A stretch of 64,000 nt of DNA from Triops longicaudatus (taxonomy: Eukaryota > Arthropoda > Branchiopoda > Notostraca > Triopsidae): assembly GCA_022885665.1 (NCBI GenBank), contig JAGQDJ010000054.1, positions 1 through 64,000 on the forward strand, in the 5' to 3' direction. Position 1 is the stretch's first letter. Each line of letters opens with the position of its first letter. The translations under genes and the position numbers were made by a program. The notes under the pieces were generated by a model. That model did no database searches, had not been told where the DNA came from, and was given only the letters and a program-made list of their open reading frames with translations. Positions 49,167 through 61,900 of this stretch are shown in pieces.

Positions 49167-52100
49167 GACTCAATCAATTTTGTACCAGTGAATTGTTTTC
49201 TTTGTCAATCACTCTTTGACAGACGTAGACACGTGGTAAGGTCTGAAGTTGAGGGCGCTGTAGTGTGCAGATTTACTTTACATTCTTGACAACCTAGGAC
49301 GACTTGACCAAGAACTTTCCGTCCATAGGTGCTCGTTAGTTATATTTCATTGATTTCCTTGCACTAACCACCCTAGCGGTTCAATATAACAGTAATAGCA
49401 CCCTTTTGACGTCAAAGAAGCTTGGAACCAACCCCGAGTTGCCGACACATACTTCATAAGACATTTCGAGCCCGAAGTCATGCGCATTTCCTCCATCACT
49501 TATTCACTACGTAGCGTACTTGAATTAGCACACATTTATTTTGCGTGCTGCGTTTTTATTCCGTACAATGTGATTGAGTACGGTACTTGTAAACATTAAA
49601 CATCCTCCCTCTACATTTCCAACGTTTTTCAAGCTCAATCCTATCGCAGTTGGTACCGCGCTCCAAAAATTCCTCGTAGGGAAAACATTTGGAAACTTCT
49701 CATACTCCCAAGTTACGCACCGCGGGAACATCCTTGAAGGTAATCCGCTTTTCATATGCAAAACTCATTACATTGTTTAGCACTAGTACGTGTATACGGA
49801 TAAGCGAAACGTCGCTGAGTTCGTTCAACTTAAAGATTAGTTCAGAGCAAGGTTTTCGTTACCTGTCGATAAGTAAATAATATTCACGATGAGAATTATC
49901 GCCCCATGACGCAACTCCATTTATCAGTTTGACTACAAAAATAAAAGTGAGCAGACCTTAGGGCCTTTCCTTTTTTAAAATTCACGAACGACTTGAGTTC
50001 TAACTGTCACAACATTGTGTTATCGCCGTTATGTGATGAGATAAAAACGATCTTGTTTTTCTTACATAGCTTGTGGGCGTCAAGCCAGCCTTTGCCATGC
50101 CTACTTCGATTTCTTTCATGATTGGTTCTGTTACTGATAAAAAAAAAAGATTGTCGTCTGTCTTCACCATCATAAGCACCCCCCACAGCTTCAGTCCAAT
50201 TCTATCCTTTCTGGGAATATCGTTGCCTAGGACAAGCTAAAAATCTGAGATAGTGAAATTCTTCCAAAAGCGCAAGCCAATATGTTTGATTCAATGTAAG
50301 CCTGTTTGGCAATGAAACATATTACATTTCTTCTTTGTGTATATTGTAAATATGTCTAAATTTACCAGAGTCCTTACTGAAATTTATGTTCTTTTCATTC
50401 ACAGTTATCGTCGATTTATGCTACCATATCCCGGTGAAGCCTGTCACTGGCATTGCCTGTACCACCCTAAGCCCGCGTACATGGCCGTACAAATGTTTCA
50501 TCGTGAGTAGATACATTTTTCTCATCCACTCTCTACACTTTTCTCTCTCTTCGCTTCTCATCATACTCAGCCCGAATTCCCTGAACCCTGTAAAAGGATT
50601 AACCCTAAACCCCCGTAGCTAAAGCTTTCAAGGTTCATTTACGGGGATTCAACTTTCAATTACGTATTGTTTTTCTCACCGTGTTCAACCCTCCCCACAC
50701 ACAGACACACAGCACAATAATGGGAATGTCTTTCACTGCGTACCTTGCAACTGAGGTAATACAACCGCAAGGTCAATACTACGATGGATTGTTTCCTTTC
50801 GTTCCTCAACCCTCATCCAGCCACCCTCCCACCCCTCAGCCCAGCCCTTTCCGTTTCTGATATTGAGGAAACATTTCGCTTCATTTCCTGCGTTTTTCAT
50901 TTTGGAAAAAAGGAAATCGTGACTTTTTAAGAAAAAGAGAAAAAAGGATGTTACGAACTCGTTACCGTTATGGTTTACATGTAGTAAAAAAGAGTCGTTT
51001 TTCCCTTTCACAGTCTTAATATTTGAAAAGAGTGCGCTCAAGGACCGTTATATAACAGGTACTGAACGAAAGAGCGCCAGAGAGATGACAAGTTAGGATG
51101 ACTTTAATGCTTGCCACTTAAAGTGTTGGTGGTAACGGTGGTGGTGGTGGGGAGGTGGGCGAGTCAATGCGGAGGCAAAGACGTGAAAACTCCCGTTAGG
51201 AAGAGGTACCATGATGCACGTAAAAATATGACTTACGATATAAAGTTTCTTCACCGTGGAAACATCGATAAACCAGCTTCTAAATAGTGAAAAAATAATG
51301 GCAGATAATAAGATTCAAGGAGAAATACAGGATTGGAATCTAAATAAATAAGTTCTTTTCCCCTAACAAAAGAAATCTTTTGTCAGCATTGCACACCCGC
51401 GTACCCAGGGTGAGCGATAGGAGTTTTAAACACCCCCAAAACGTTAATTTTATAATGGTGAGTATAGGCGACTACCAAATGTAAAAAAATTGCAAATGGA
51501 AAACACCCCCCCCAAAACTTCATAACACCCAGCGAACCAAAATCCTAGGTACGGCAATGGTAATATAGTAATACTTATGCAGTCTATTTAACCTCTGCGA
51601 CAAAAGTTCTACTTTTTAAAAGAAATAATATTGTCTGAATGTTTAATATTAATTCGGGAAGCGCAGTCATACTCTCACTTATTTTTAAAATATTTTTTAT
51701 TGTGATGTTTTTATGACAAGATAACTCCTGAATCTTCATGAAGCGGGACTCAAGTTAATTGAAGGAATGCGCCAGTTAAGTGAATGATTTAGACTGTTAT
51801 TTCTCTGCGAAATGTGTGGTGTAACATTTAAAACTGAACTGTGCTTTTCCCCTTAAATAGTTTTGGCTTCTAACAAAATAACGGCAATTGCGCTAAGCTT
51901 AAGCCAAGCTAATTAAAAAGAAATCGTTTCGAAAACTGACAACTAGACTACTAGAGGCTACAATTCTGTAAATTAAATAGAACCCTAACCTTCCAATGAT
52001 TTTTTATACTTAAAAGAATAAATGCCTGGTCAGAACCTGAATGATTTTTCCAGAAAATACTACCAATAGCAGGCTGTTGATTAACATATACTCCCTTGTT

Positions 52101-52554
52101 ATCTACCGACACGCAGTAATGAGCTCCGCAATTTTCCTCACACGTTTTTTGGCAAACATTATCATTAACATCATCACCGTGTGAAAAAAAAACACAGTTA
52201 GGACATGTTATTGATACGTAAAAACCACGCACTAACCTTTAGCAAATAAAAGCAACCATACAGCTCTATGTAACCAATATAAGTTTGAAATAGATTTTTT
52301 CTGTTTTATTAGCTTCGAAGCCATTACATCATAAAACGCAGTGATCCAACAACTTAAGAGCGAAAAAATTCTTTCTCTGCTCATTTATTTTTCTAGGTTT
52401 AACCTACTCAGATTATTATTTCTATGTCTGTTTATACAGGACAAATATTGTCGCTAATAGAATCCTATTTTAGTTTAACTCGCTTAAAGCGCTACTCGTT
52501 TCAACAAAATCCAGCCGAGCAAAATTTGTCTGCATAAAAGAAATCTATGGACAC
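49167..52554. other. Gene-free region downstream of dpr
   Basis: No coding exon was recognised on either strand. A GGT-rich microsatellite lies at about 51124-51156. A cysteine-rich minus-strand frame at 51951-52231 was examined and not accepted. Weak CA repeats occur near 50697-50715. Confidence 0.5.
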
Positions 52555-53092
52555 CATAGATGGGCAGATCAGATCGTGACCCGGATCACTAGACATATCC
52601 GACCACGAATAACGATCCGATCCGGATCGTTGCCCACTGATCGTGATCCTATTCAAATCACTGAACATGGGCGACCACGGATCGTGATCTGTAACTTATC
52701 CTCAGAGGGTTAGCTTCATTATTGTAACAGCGAAAATGTGGACTTTTTGCCATTGTTACTCTTTGGTTGTTCTCTTTGCGACTCTCCTTTACTTCAGGTT
52801 CTTTAGGGCGCGAACCGTACAGTAATGGATCTTTGACTACGGATCGGTGATCGTGAACCGTACGAAAGAGAAACGGCGTTTTGACTACGGATCGCGGATT
52901 GCAAACCGTGTGAAACGAGCTACGGATCCTTGACTACGGATCGCAAGTCAATGATGGATTACGGATCATGATCCGTCTCTGCGATACGGTTTGGATCGCA
53001 ATCTGTGCCAAGTTAAATGAGCGATCTGCACATATCCTGAGATCCATTTTTGGGATCTGAATCGCGTTTTGAATCAGATCCGACCATCAGTG
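52555..53092. mobile_element. hAT-type MITE (non-autonomous DNA transposon)
   Basis: A 538-bp element is bounded by imperfect terminal inverted repeats. The left end is CATAGATGGGCAGATCAGAT; the right end read in reverse complement is CACTGATGGTCGGATCTGAT (15 of 20 identical, close to the hAT consensus). It is flanked by an 8-bp target duplication with one mismatch: ATGGACAC (52547-52554) and ATGAACAC (53093-53100). The interior is rich in GGATCGTGATC palindromes. It carries three copies of TTGACTACGGATCG at 52833, 52881 and 52930, a repeat of about 48 bp. No transposase frame is present. Confidence 0.8.
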
Positions 53093-56000
53093 ATGAACAC
53101 TTTTCAGAATAATTTATGTTAACTTCTATAGAAAGTTATTTAGCACTATTGTAAAATAGCACTATACGAATTTGCTAGTTCACCTGTGTAATGCCACGAC
53201 GTCTTAATAATCCGTTATCAATGCTTAAAATTGTCCTTTGCAATTACCAGCTGATTACGAAACAATTCGAGAGCAGTTTCACTCACATTCCTTTAGGGCT
53301 TATATGGTCAAGCCGTGTTCCACATAATGGAAGTCTCAAGTGTTGTATGTCAGAATGCAAGTTATCATAATGTCGCTGTCATGGTACTGACTTATTCCTG
53401 CAGCATTCAACGTGAGTATTCTTAGGTCCACGCTCACTACTTGAAGAGATTACACGCTTTTCTTTTCAAGGGTTACCTAGGCAATAGAATGCTTAAGCTG
53501 TTACTACCACGTCAGAACTACTCAAGTCGAGGCAGGCGTCGTACGATCAAAGTACACCGCTCACACATAAAAACTTTCCGTTTTTCTTAAAAGAAGCAGC
53601 AAAAAAAACAAGTAGCCCCAAGCTAGGATACATATTGAAAAAGACAACGGGAAGCTTTTCACTTGATCGAATGACTGTCTGCTATATAAATGTCTATAAC
53701 GTTTTAGTTCATCGACCTGCAGCCAACTACAACCAGTAATTCCTCAATTTCCCAAGAGTTTTCTAACCTTAGCATTCAGTTGTTGAGGGAAGGAAAATTT
53801 TGCCGTATTGCACGCAAAGGAATCTTCACTTTCAACCGCTTTTTCTTCATTCATAAACAAAGAACCTTTTTAACTTCATTCCCGTTAAGTTGGTTAATCT
53901 CGTTAAGTGAAATTAACTAAAGAAAGGAAAGGGAAAAAAGGGAAACCCCAAAGGGGTCGTCACCTGAAACGATTAATTTTCTTTTCTTATGAAAGGATCC
54001 TTTTCGGCCTGAAAATTTTAGGACATAAATTCCAGAACAGGGCTTGGGCTTTTCTTATTTCATTTCAGATTTTTTCTCTTTTCCATCTCTTTCTTTTCTC
54101 TCCTTTTTAATATCGCCCCTAACGCTATAGAGTGAATCTCAAGTTCGTTGCCCTCACCTTCACATGTCTCTCGAGCTTCTCTACCCATACACACATGCAC
54201 ACCTCTAAACGATAACTTATGTGTAAAGAATATCTACGGAGCTTGGGGCCTTTTACCATCAAGGTTGTGTTTTTACATCAAGTTAGGCCCCCTGAGTCTT
54301 CAGAGGTTAGTGAGAAATTTCAGTTTCATTCCACATGCATAAAGCTTCCGATTATTCGACCCCCCTTACCGTCAAACATTAATTTATAATTCTCAAGCTT
54401 TAACTTTCCCTTAATCTATTTTGATTTTTAACGGGCTCCACAACCAAGCCAAAAATTTAAATTAATGGAGAATATTAAACAAGGACGTGCACGGAACTTT
54501 CGAAGTGTTTAATTCACGAGTATTATCTCTATCTGAAAATTTTTTGGCTGAAAAACAGAACATAGGATTGGGCAAAATCTTTCAAAATAAGAAATCTGAC
54601 AAAGGACCTTAGTTGTAATATTATGCTTGCAATTCTGAAGTTTAGCAACGAAAGCGTGAACGAAATCGTCCAGCTCTTCAGTTAGACACTCCCAGAGTCA
54701 CGTGACAAAATATGTCTAGTTTCGTAACTACATGTTTTGACTAACAAATTCGCAATTTACCACTGTCGTACCTGTTCGAATTCATAGTACGTATCGCAAC
54801 CTTTTATGGTAGCAACAAATACCTAGAAGCAGTTTGGACCATTTCACCTCAGTACATTAATACTGCGCGAAAAAGACGGTTAACACACCCAGTAGTAAAA
54901 CATAACCACTTTAGAGGCCACTGAACTGCTAAAAGCCAGTAACGCTTGCCCAAAAATCGCACTCACAGCAACTTCGTTCCAATTTTGCTCAAACTAGTTG
55001 ACAAACGTGCAACATATACAGGAACCACTTCCAAGAGAGGATAGCATTCTGTTTATTGACTGAAGTGGTTTAAAAGTAAGATTTAATTATCTGAACCACC
55101 CAGGCGATGAAGGACCGCGAAATGATTCGACATCCTTATCTGAAGTTACACTTTCAAAAGTTAAAAAGCTTAAGGTATCCTACACAAGAAACAAAAATAA
55201 AAAGTACGTCCTTTACTAAACGTAAAACTTTAAGGAATGTCCAGTAAGAATTACGAGAAAATTATGCACAAGTACTAAAGGCATTGTGAGGAAATATTAA
55301 GTAATCTGGAAATTTCAAATTGAGTTTTTTCCCTTAAGTCACAAATTGTGTAATATTTGAGAAATTAAAAATCACGTAAAGTTTCTAGAATTGGAACAAG
55401 TATGAAAACATCCACCGTTTATTTTGCATTAGAACCCTCCTCAGTTCGCTCATTTACTTTCATTCAGATGAGACTTCTATATGCTAAGGCACTTGCTAAT
55501 ACTTCAGGCTGCTCTCGTTTTTACGGTTCAGGGAAACCGAAACCCCCGAATTTTACTGTTACGATGTGGGGGATTAAGCTAATGACGTCTGGGGTTCGTT
55601 TAAAGCGTGTCCAGTGTAACACATTCATATGGGGTTTTGGTCAGGGTTCGCTGGTTGGGGACTACCCGTTGATCGTGCGTTGAAGTCACTGGACCGTGCC
55701 CGAGCAAACATACTCGCATTTTTGCTTCTTTCAAGCCGAAAGGGCTAGAAATGTAACACATCATCCCTCTCACGTGATGACGATACTCTTTCCTACCTTC
55801 GTTTTTACCTTGGCCTTCATTTTCACCCACCGTTGCAACACGACTATTTACTGAAAACCTAACTTAAACATGCTTGGGAAGCAATTTACCCACTTACGGA
55901 AGCTTAAAAAAGGAAAGAAAACGGTGAGAGAATAAAAAACTCCTCCATATCACTTTCCACACGCAAACTTCTTCGCCTGACTTTTTCAAATTGAAGGCAA

Positions 56001-58959
56001 AAGAACAATTTATGGAAATGGGCGTAGATTTTCTAAAAGCAAAGAGAAAAAAAAAACCTACAGCAAGGCAGACGGTCATAGACCTCAAATCCTTGGGCTC
56101 TGACAACGCTGAAGGAGATGGAAGACCTGGCAGAGAACTACAGAAGAAGAGAATGGAAAAAAAAGCATAACAAATCAGGCTTGGAGGACCGAAAACTCCA
56201 ACCGTATAGCGCCAAAACCATATTTGCTGAGCTTGCGCGTTGAATTGAACGGACCTAAAATGTTCTATAATGATCATTTGATCTAATCCTCCCTTTTACC
56301 CAGCTTTAAGTTTATGAGCCCAGTGCTCATAAAGCGATCCTCCTCCATTTGAGTTTTTTTAGCCTCTGGTCGTGTAAAACGCTGCAGACAACGTTCAAGT
56401 ACAAGTTACACAAGGAATAATAATGCTGAATATGTAAGACCTGTTCTATAACTGGCTACCATCTATAATATAGAGTGAATACCCCCTTCATCTTGGATTC
56501 ACACACATGACCAAAAACGTTCGCTTTTCGTCCTATCCTCTAACGAACAGGTGAGAAGTGCCTTCCAGGGTCTGTGGAGGGGAGGAGGGGGGTTAGCTGT
56601 TGTTGAGTTAGCAGGAACCGCTAAGAGAGAATGGAGGGGGGTAAGGTGGTAGAGAAGGGGGTTGCTGTAGGAGAATGTGCAAGGCGGAGCTGAGGAGTAT
56701 AGACGCAACACTCTTTTACCTGTTCAGGTATAGACGCAAGAGCCCGGAACTGGAAGAAGACGAAGAAAACGGTGGCGGTGGTGGTGATAGTGGTACTGGC
56801 TTGGGCTTGGGCCGATGAGGAAGATGCTTCTTTTCCTTCAGTGTTAGTCGTGTAGAAGGTGATCGTGAAGTAACAACCATTGTCGCGGGGGCTCTGACCA
56901 AAAGTGTTTATCAACACAAGTGAGGATTTGTACAATCCTGTTCCCCTTATTACTCTAGTATACACTTTCAGTGAACATTCTCTGAAAAAGCTGTTTTCTG
57001 GATTCCATTGGTATTTTCTGACCACTGATACTAGCCCCTTTTGGATTAATTTACGCAGTTTTTGTCAAGTAAGATATTACGATAACCAACTTTTAATCAG
57101 TTGTATTTTGCAAGTCTCGTATATCCTTAATCGGTTGTGAATTGGAGACAAACATTTTCCAATTGTAAACAAGTTTAGGTGGGTTTAGTTCAGTTCAGGT
57201 GTACTAGGCCTTTGGACCTGGAGTTTCTTTTAAAATCCGTTCCAGGAAAGGAAGATTTTTAGGTATCTTATCTCTTCTCTTGTTTGGTGTGTCACAATAA
57301 TAACTAGGATTAATAGATAAAATCGTTTGGGATGTACTTACGTATAAAAAGTTACTGTATGGAGCAATAATGTCCAACGCGCAAAGCCCATGAGGCAAAC
57401 AGCGAAAGAAAGGGCCATCGACCTTGGCTCACAGCCCAGTTTGTCTTGTCTTATTCAACTTCCAAGGCATCTCGCCTAAGAGAGCTGATATTCACGTGAG
57501 ATCAACGTCACAAAGCAGTTAAAATAAAAGTTTTTTCTTTTGTTGTAAAAAAATGTATTGATTTTAGGCAGAAAGGGCCTTTTAGAACCTCACCGTATCT
57601 TTTCTCTGAGCTACGTTTTCGTGAAGTACCTTTGGCTCCTATTGGGGCCAAGTTCATGCACTAGACCAAGTTCAAGTCCAAGTTTGTCTAAGCGAAAGTT
57701 GGCTCCTTTTCCCGTCCTTCCTTAAAGCGTGCTGTTATTTATAATCCCTCTCGGAAAATACCTTAGCTGTTGCGAAATTAGAGAAAAAAATATGCTGCAC
57801 GGAGCAAAATAAAAGTTTTTTCGGCTAGTACACGGAAGCACGATAGTTTTCTGAGAGATAAATCTTCTATTTTTCTGAATATGCAAGAAATATCTCGTTA
57901 TTCTTACTTAGTGATTATTTAGCTTTTATTCTTTACATGTTCTTACAGTTACTCCTTATGCTAGACTTCAAGACCAGTCCTGAAAAGGGCCAATGACCTC
58001 TTCCAACGGTTCGTAATACCAACACCACGTTACTTTTCATCATGCTACTGCAATACGGTGAAGCCTAGGATTAGAATCCATGTGCACTGCCATTACGCAT
58101 TAGAATTTTGTAATTTCTGCCGCTTCAATCCTAAAATGTAGGCTCCAATGTTGTTGAGTTTTTTTTAAAAAAAAACTTCTAGAAACAAAATAAATTAAAA
58201 CTTCTGTTAAATTAGCTTCACTTGAATGAAAGCGAAATTACAATTATCTCATTAAATTCAAGCCAAAAGTACAAATAGCTTTGGCAAATTATTGGCTTTG
58301 TTAGAGCAAAACTAACAATCAATGCAACAGCAAGCCTTGAGTTACAGCTTAGCGGCTCGAATAAAGTTCTTATCTTTTCGTTAGCTCTGCCAAAACGGGT
58401 AAAAATTAAAAACAATGTGTTGCTAGGTAATTAGCTCGTAGGAGTACTGAAAGAAAATCTCATTTTAAGTAACGCTAAACACTTGCTTTCCTATCAGATC
58501 CTCACGTGGATTTAACCTCAAGTCCGTTGTATTGCCTCTTGTTTTAAAAGGGCTGAAAGATACTTGAGCGTCATGAAACCAAACTGAACTAAACTGAACT
58601 AAACTTAAAAGAAAAGTTGGTTGTGTTTTTGCATTGTTCATTTGTATTGTGTTGATACATTTGATGCCTAATTGTAATGTTCCGTACCTGCGTTAGGGAT
58701 GTCGATACACGTCATAAACCGCCTACGGAAACATCTCCTACCCTAATGTTAAACCAGTGCACCCTTTACCTTTCGCAAGTGAAGACAACAGCAATAAAGC
58801 CAAAAAGGCATCCATATAGCATCCTGCCTATCCCAAGAGAGTTGGTGTGTCGTTCTGAGAAGAGGCTTACATTTGTATATTAACCAATACTGTGCAACAC
58901 ATTTTCGGAAATACTGAACTACGGATTGTTCTTTATTTTGATACAAAGACTCCAACGAA
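53093..58959. other. Gene-free region upstream of E78
   Basis: No protein-like exon was found. It contains a possible TATA box at 53683, G-rich low-complexity DNA at about 56570-56670, a short tandem of AAACTGAACT near 58580, and the probable E78 5' UTR just before 58960. The region is a candidate for E78 regulatory DNA. Confidence 0.45.
53683..53690 (+). promoter_or_regulatory. Possible TATA box upstream of E78
   Basis: TATATAAA is followed about 26 bases later by TTAGTTCATCG, a weak arthropod-type initiator. The nearest plus-strand gene is E78, 5.3 kb downstream, so use would require a non-coding first exon that I could not place. Confidence 0.25.
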
Positions 58960-61900
58960 ATGGATGTGTTCAAGATTGATCAATCGCTGGGAGCTTTGGG
59001 CAGTGTCCCAACCGATGCGGGAATTTCAGGCAAAGTGACCACTGAAGTCACCTTTGATACCACCTCGGATTTCAATCTCAGTTTTTTCGAGCATTCCAGC
59101 TCGCCCACCCCTTCGGCTTCGGATCTGCACCATCGGGGCAAAGATGACTATGACGACCGGCCCAATTCACCCAACAATTCGTGCGGCTTAACTTTTAATC
59201 GCGCCTTAACCCAAAGCGAAACTTTGTTCAGTCCGCCGCCCGTAACTCCTCCCTCCCCTGCCGCTACCCCCGATCGACCTAGTACAGCTGGTACCCCTTC
59301 CACCGTGGCGCATCAAAGTCCTATTCGCATTAAAACGGAGTACGAACCTAATCGCGAATTTCAGGAGAAGTATAGTCCCAACAATGGCTACGGCATGGTA
59401 GCACTTTGTCCCCCGAGCAATACGCCATCCCCGGCCAATATTACGCCACCTGCCTTGGTACCTGTCAACGTCATAGGCCCCAAACCGGCCCCGCTGTATA
59501 CCGCCAACCGCACCATGCCCCCAGGCAAAAATCTCCAGCCTCCTACTTCCCTTCTCATTAAGACAGGTAAAAAACGAAATAAAACGCAAGAATTTTGCTT
59601 GATTGCATGCGATGTCGAATGCTGTAAAAAAAAAGACGGGAGGGTAGGAAGGAGGGTGAGAAGGGTGAGAGTGAAAGAGAGAGGAACGCAATAATGTTAA
59701 AAGAGCCCGTAAGTATAGTGAAACTAACAAAAAGGCCTCGGGATGGCAAAGCACAAGCCATTGTCCAATGCAAATGAGGACCTTAATGGAAGTAACGTTA
59801 AGGCCTTGTCAAGATGACACTTTCCCAACAAACGATGTGTTTGGCGAAGGAGTGCAACGACCCTTGCCATGCCAAACATTTTTCACGTATTACGTCTCGT
59901 CATTTCGAATATATTACCTCCCAACCGTTCTCTTACTCATCTTGTTTCAAAGCCCGTAAACTTCGTGCTTCTTTCAAACACAAGTTTGAAATCTGTCTGG
60001 GAAATTATTGGACATTGAATTACGCTTGACCATTAGCTTGATCAGACAGAATACGATACTGGATTATATGGAACAAATCTTTCAAAGAATTTCTTCTTGC
60101 TTGTCAAACGGATATTCAGTATCACTCAGTGACAAGGTCTTTCAATGCGAAAGAAGAAAGAAAAAGAAAATAATATAAAAATCGAAAACCAGGGGGAAAA
60201 GTTTCTGAAAGTTTTTCTTGAGCTAACAACTTTTCACGGTCAGGTTCAGGAAGTAGCCCAAGGAAGGGCTTGCCAACTACTTGGCAGCGAAAGTTCAACA
60301 ACCTGCTAGCGCGCGCTAACATGACAGCACCACGGCACAACTCACCGAAATACCAATGTCAATGCCGTTTGCCTGTTCGCCTGGCTTTGCTGCTTGCTTT
60401 GCATGTCAATGGTTGATGGTTCGTCGTGAGACGATGCATACATCTTATCGACTGACGTCCAGTCATGCGACTAGGGTTTTCTGTCATACAAAAACAATTT
60501 TAGCTCGACAGGACGTTGCTTTACATAATCAGGCAGCCTAATCTGATACCGTGCTTCCAGCTTGCTTGTCAAAATGAAAATTTCGGAGGGGGTGTAGTTA
60601 AACACGTTTTCGTAATGGCGTGGGTTATCAATTAACCAAAAACTCGTAGAGTCATGGCAGGAGAGCTCGAAAAGAAATTAATTGGTATGAGTTTTTCCTG
60701 TTCGGGATTAAAATAGACTCGACGAAAAGTGAGAAGATGCAGAATGAAAAGTGGAAAGGCAGGCTGCAAGGTTGATGACCCGCTAAAGTCCCGTTAGGAA
60801 TCAGGTAATCAAGCAGACCACAAGGGACTTACGTTACTGAACAGTACCCTTGACAACATGTAGAGTGCTTCTTCTTTCACCCAACTTCTCTCCTAACTTC
60901 GACGCCCACTTTTTTCCTAGAAAAACGGGAAAAAGTGTAAACGCATGACGCTCTTTAATTCATTTGATAGAAAAGGGGAATTTAACCGTATCTGGCAATA
61001 AAATCTCACTGATTTCCAACCGTTGTTTCATCACCGTGGAGCTGAGAGTCAAGTACAAACTTCCGCGTACTCCAACATTTCCACATATTACCGTTATAGC
61101 CAGTTGGTTCCCATGATCCTTGATGTTTATTGGTTAAAAGCAAAAAGTGTGGGAAGATGAAAAAAGCAATACCATAAGGAGTAATACAACTCTTAATATC
61201 CACACGTACCATCCCGTTAGTTAGGGAGGGTTGAGGTGGGTGAAAATGAAAGAAAAAATCCTGTAGTGTAAAGACGCCATAAGTCCCGTTGCAGCATTTT
61301 TGCTTGGTATCAGACGCTCATTAAAAACGCCACCATCGAATTTTTTCGTTTTGATGTGCACCAGAGGAAAGTTCACAAAGGTCGCAAATTACAGCCTCCG
61401 AATGAGTCTCATCTCGTAGAAACTGCCCACGAAAGAATTTAGGTATAATAAGGACCAGAAGGCAAGGAATTCTGGTAATAAACTCCAACCGCGAGTGGAC
61501 TATAATGAAAGAAAGGGAAATTAACCCTGACCTTTAACTTGCAAACTCTCTCATCCTTGGTAAAAAAAAAATCTCAATATCAGCCTTTTTTTACAAAATA
61601 AAACTCCTCAGAGGACATTTATCTTCTGTAATTCCTAAGAAAATTTCGTAAAAGTTAATTAGATTTAATTAGGAAATAAGAAGTCATTTTGTTCTAGGAA
61701 GATCATCTGAGAATCCAGGTGATCAAGCAGCAGAAAAAACGACCAATTTTTCATGAAGTAGGAACGAAATGAAGTCAAAAATTCTCGAAAACAAACTCAA
61801 CATATTTTTTACCTAATAAATAACCGTCTGTCTAGTAGTAGTCTAGTGCTCTAGCAATTTTATGAGAAGCTGTTCGTGAAAAGCTCCCTAAGATATTTGG

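Noticed and set aside
51951..52231. Cysteine-rich minus-strand frame, possibly a small secreted or zinc-binding peptide
   Set aside because: No signal peptide, cysteine spacing matches no family I know, and no supporting exons.
56499..57025. Overlapping minus-strand frames rich in Ser, Thr and Pro
   Set aside because: They arise from G-rich low-complexity DNA on the plus strand. No domain is visible.
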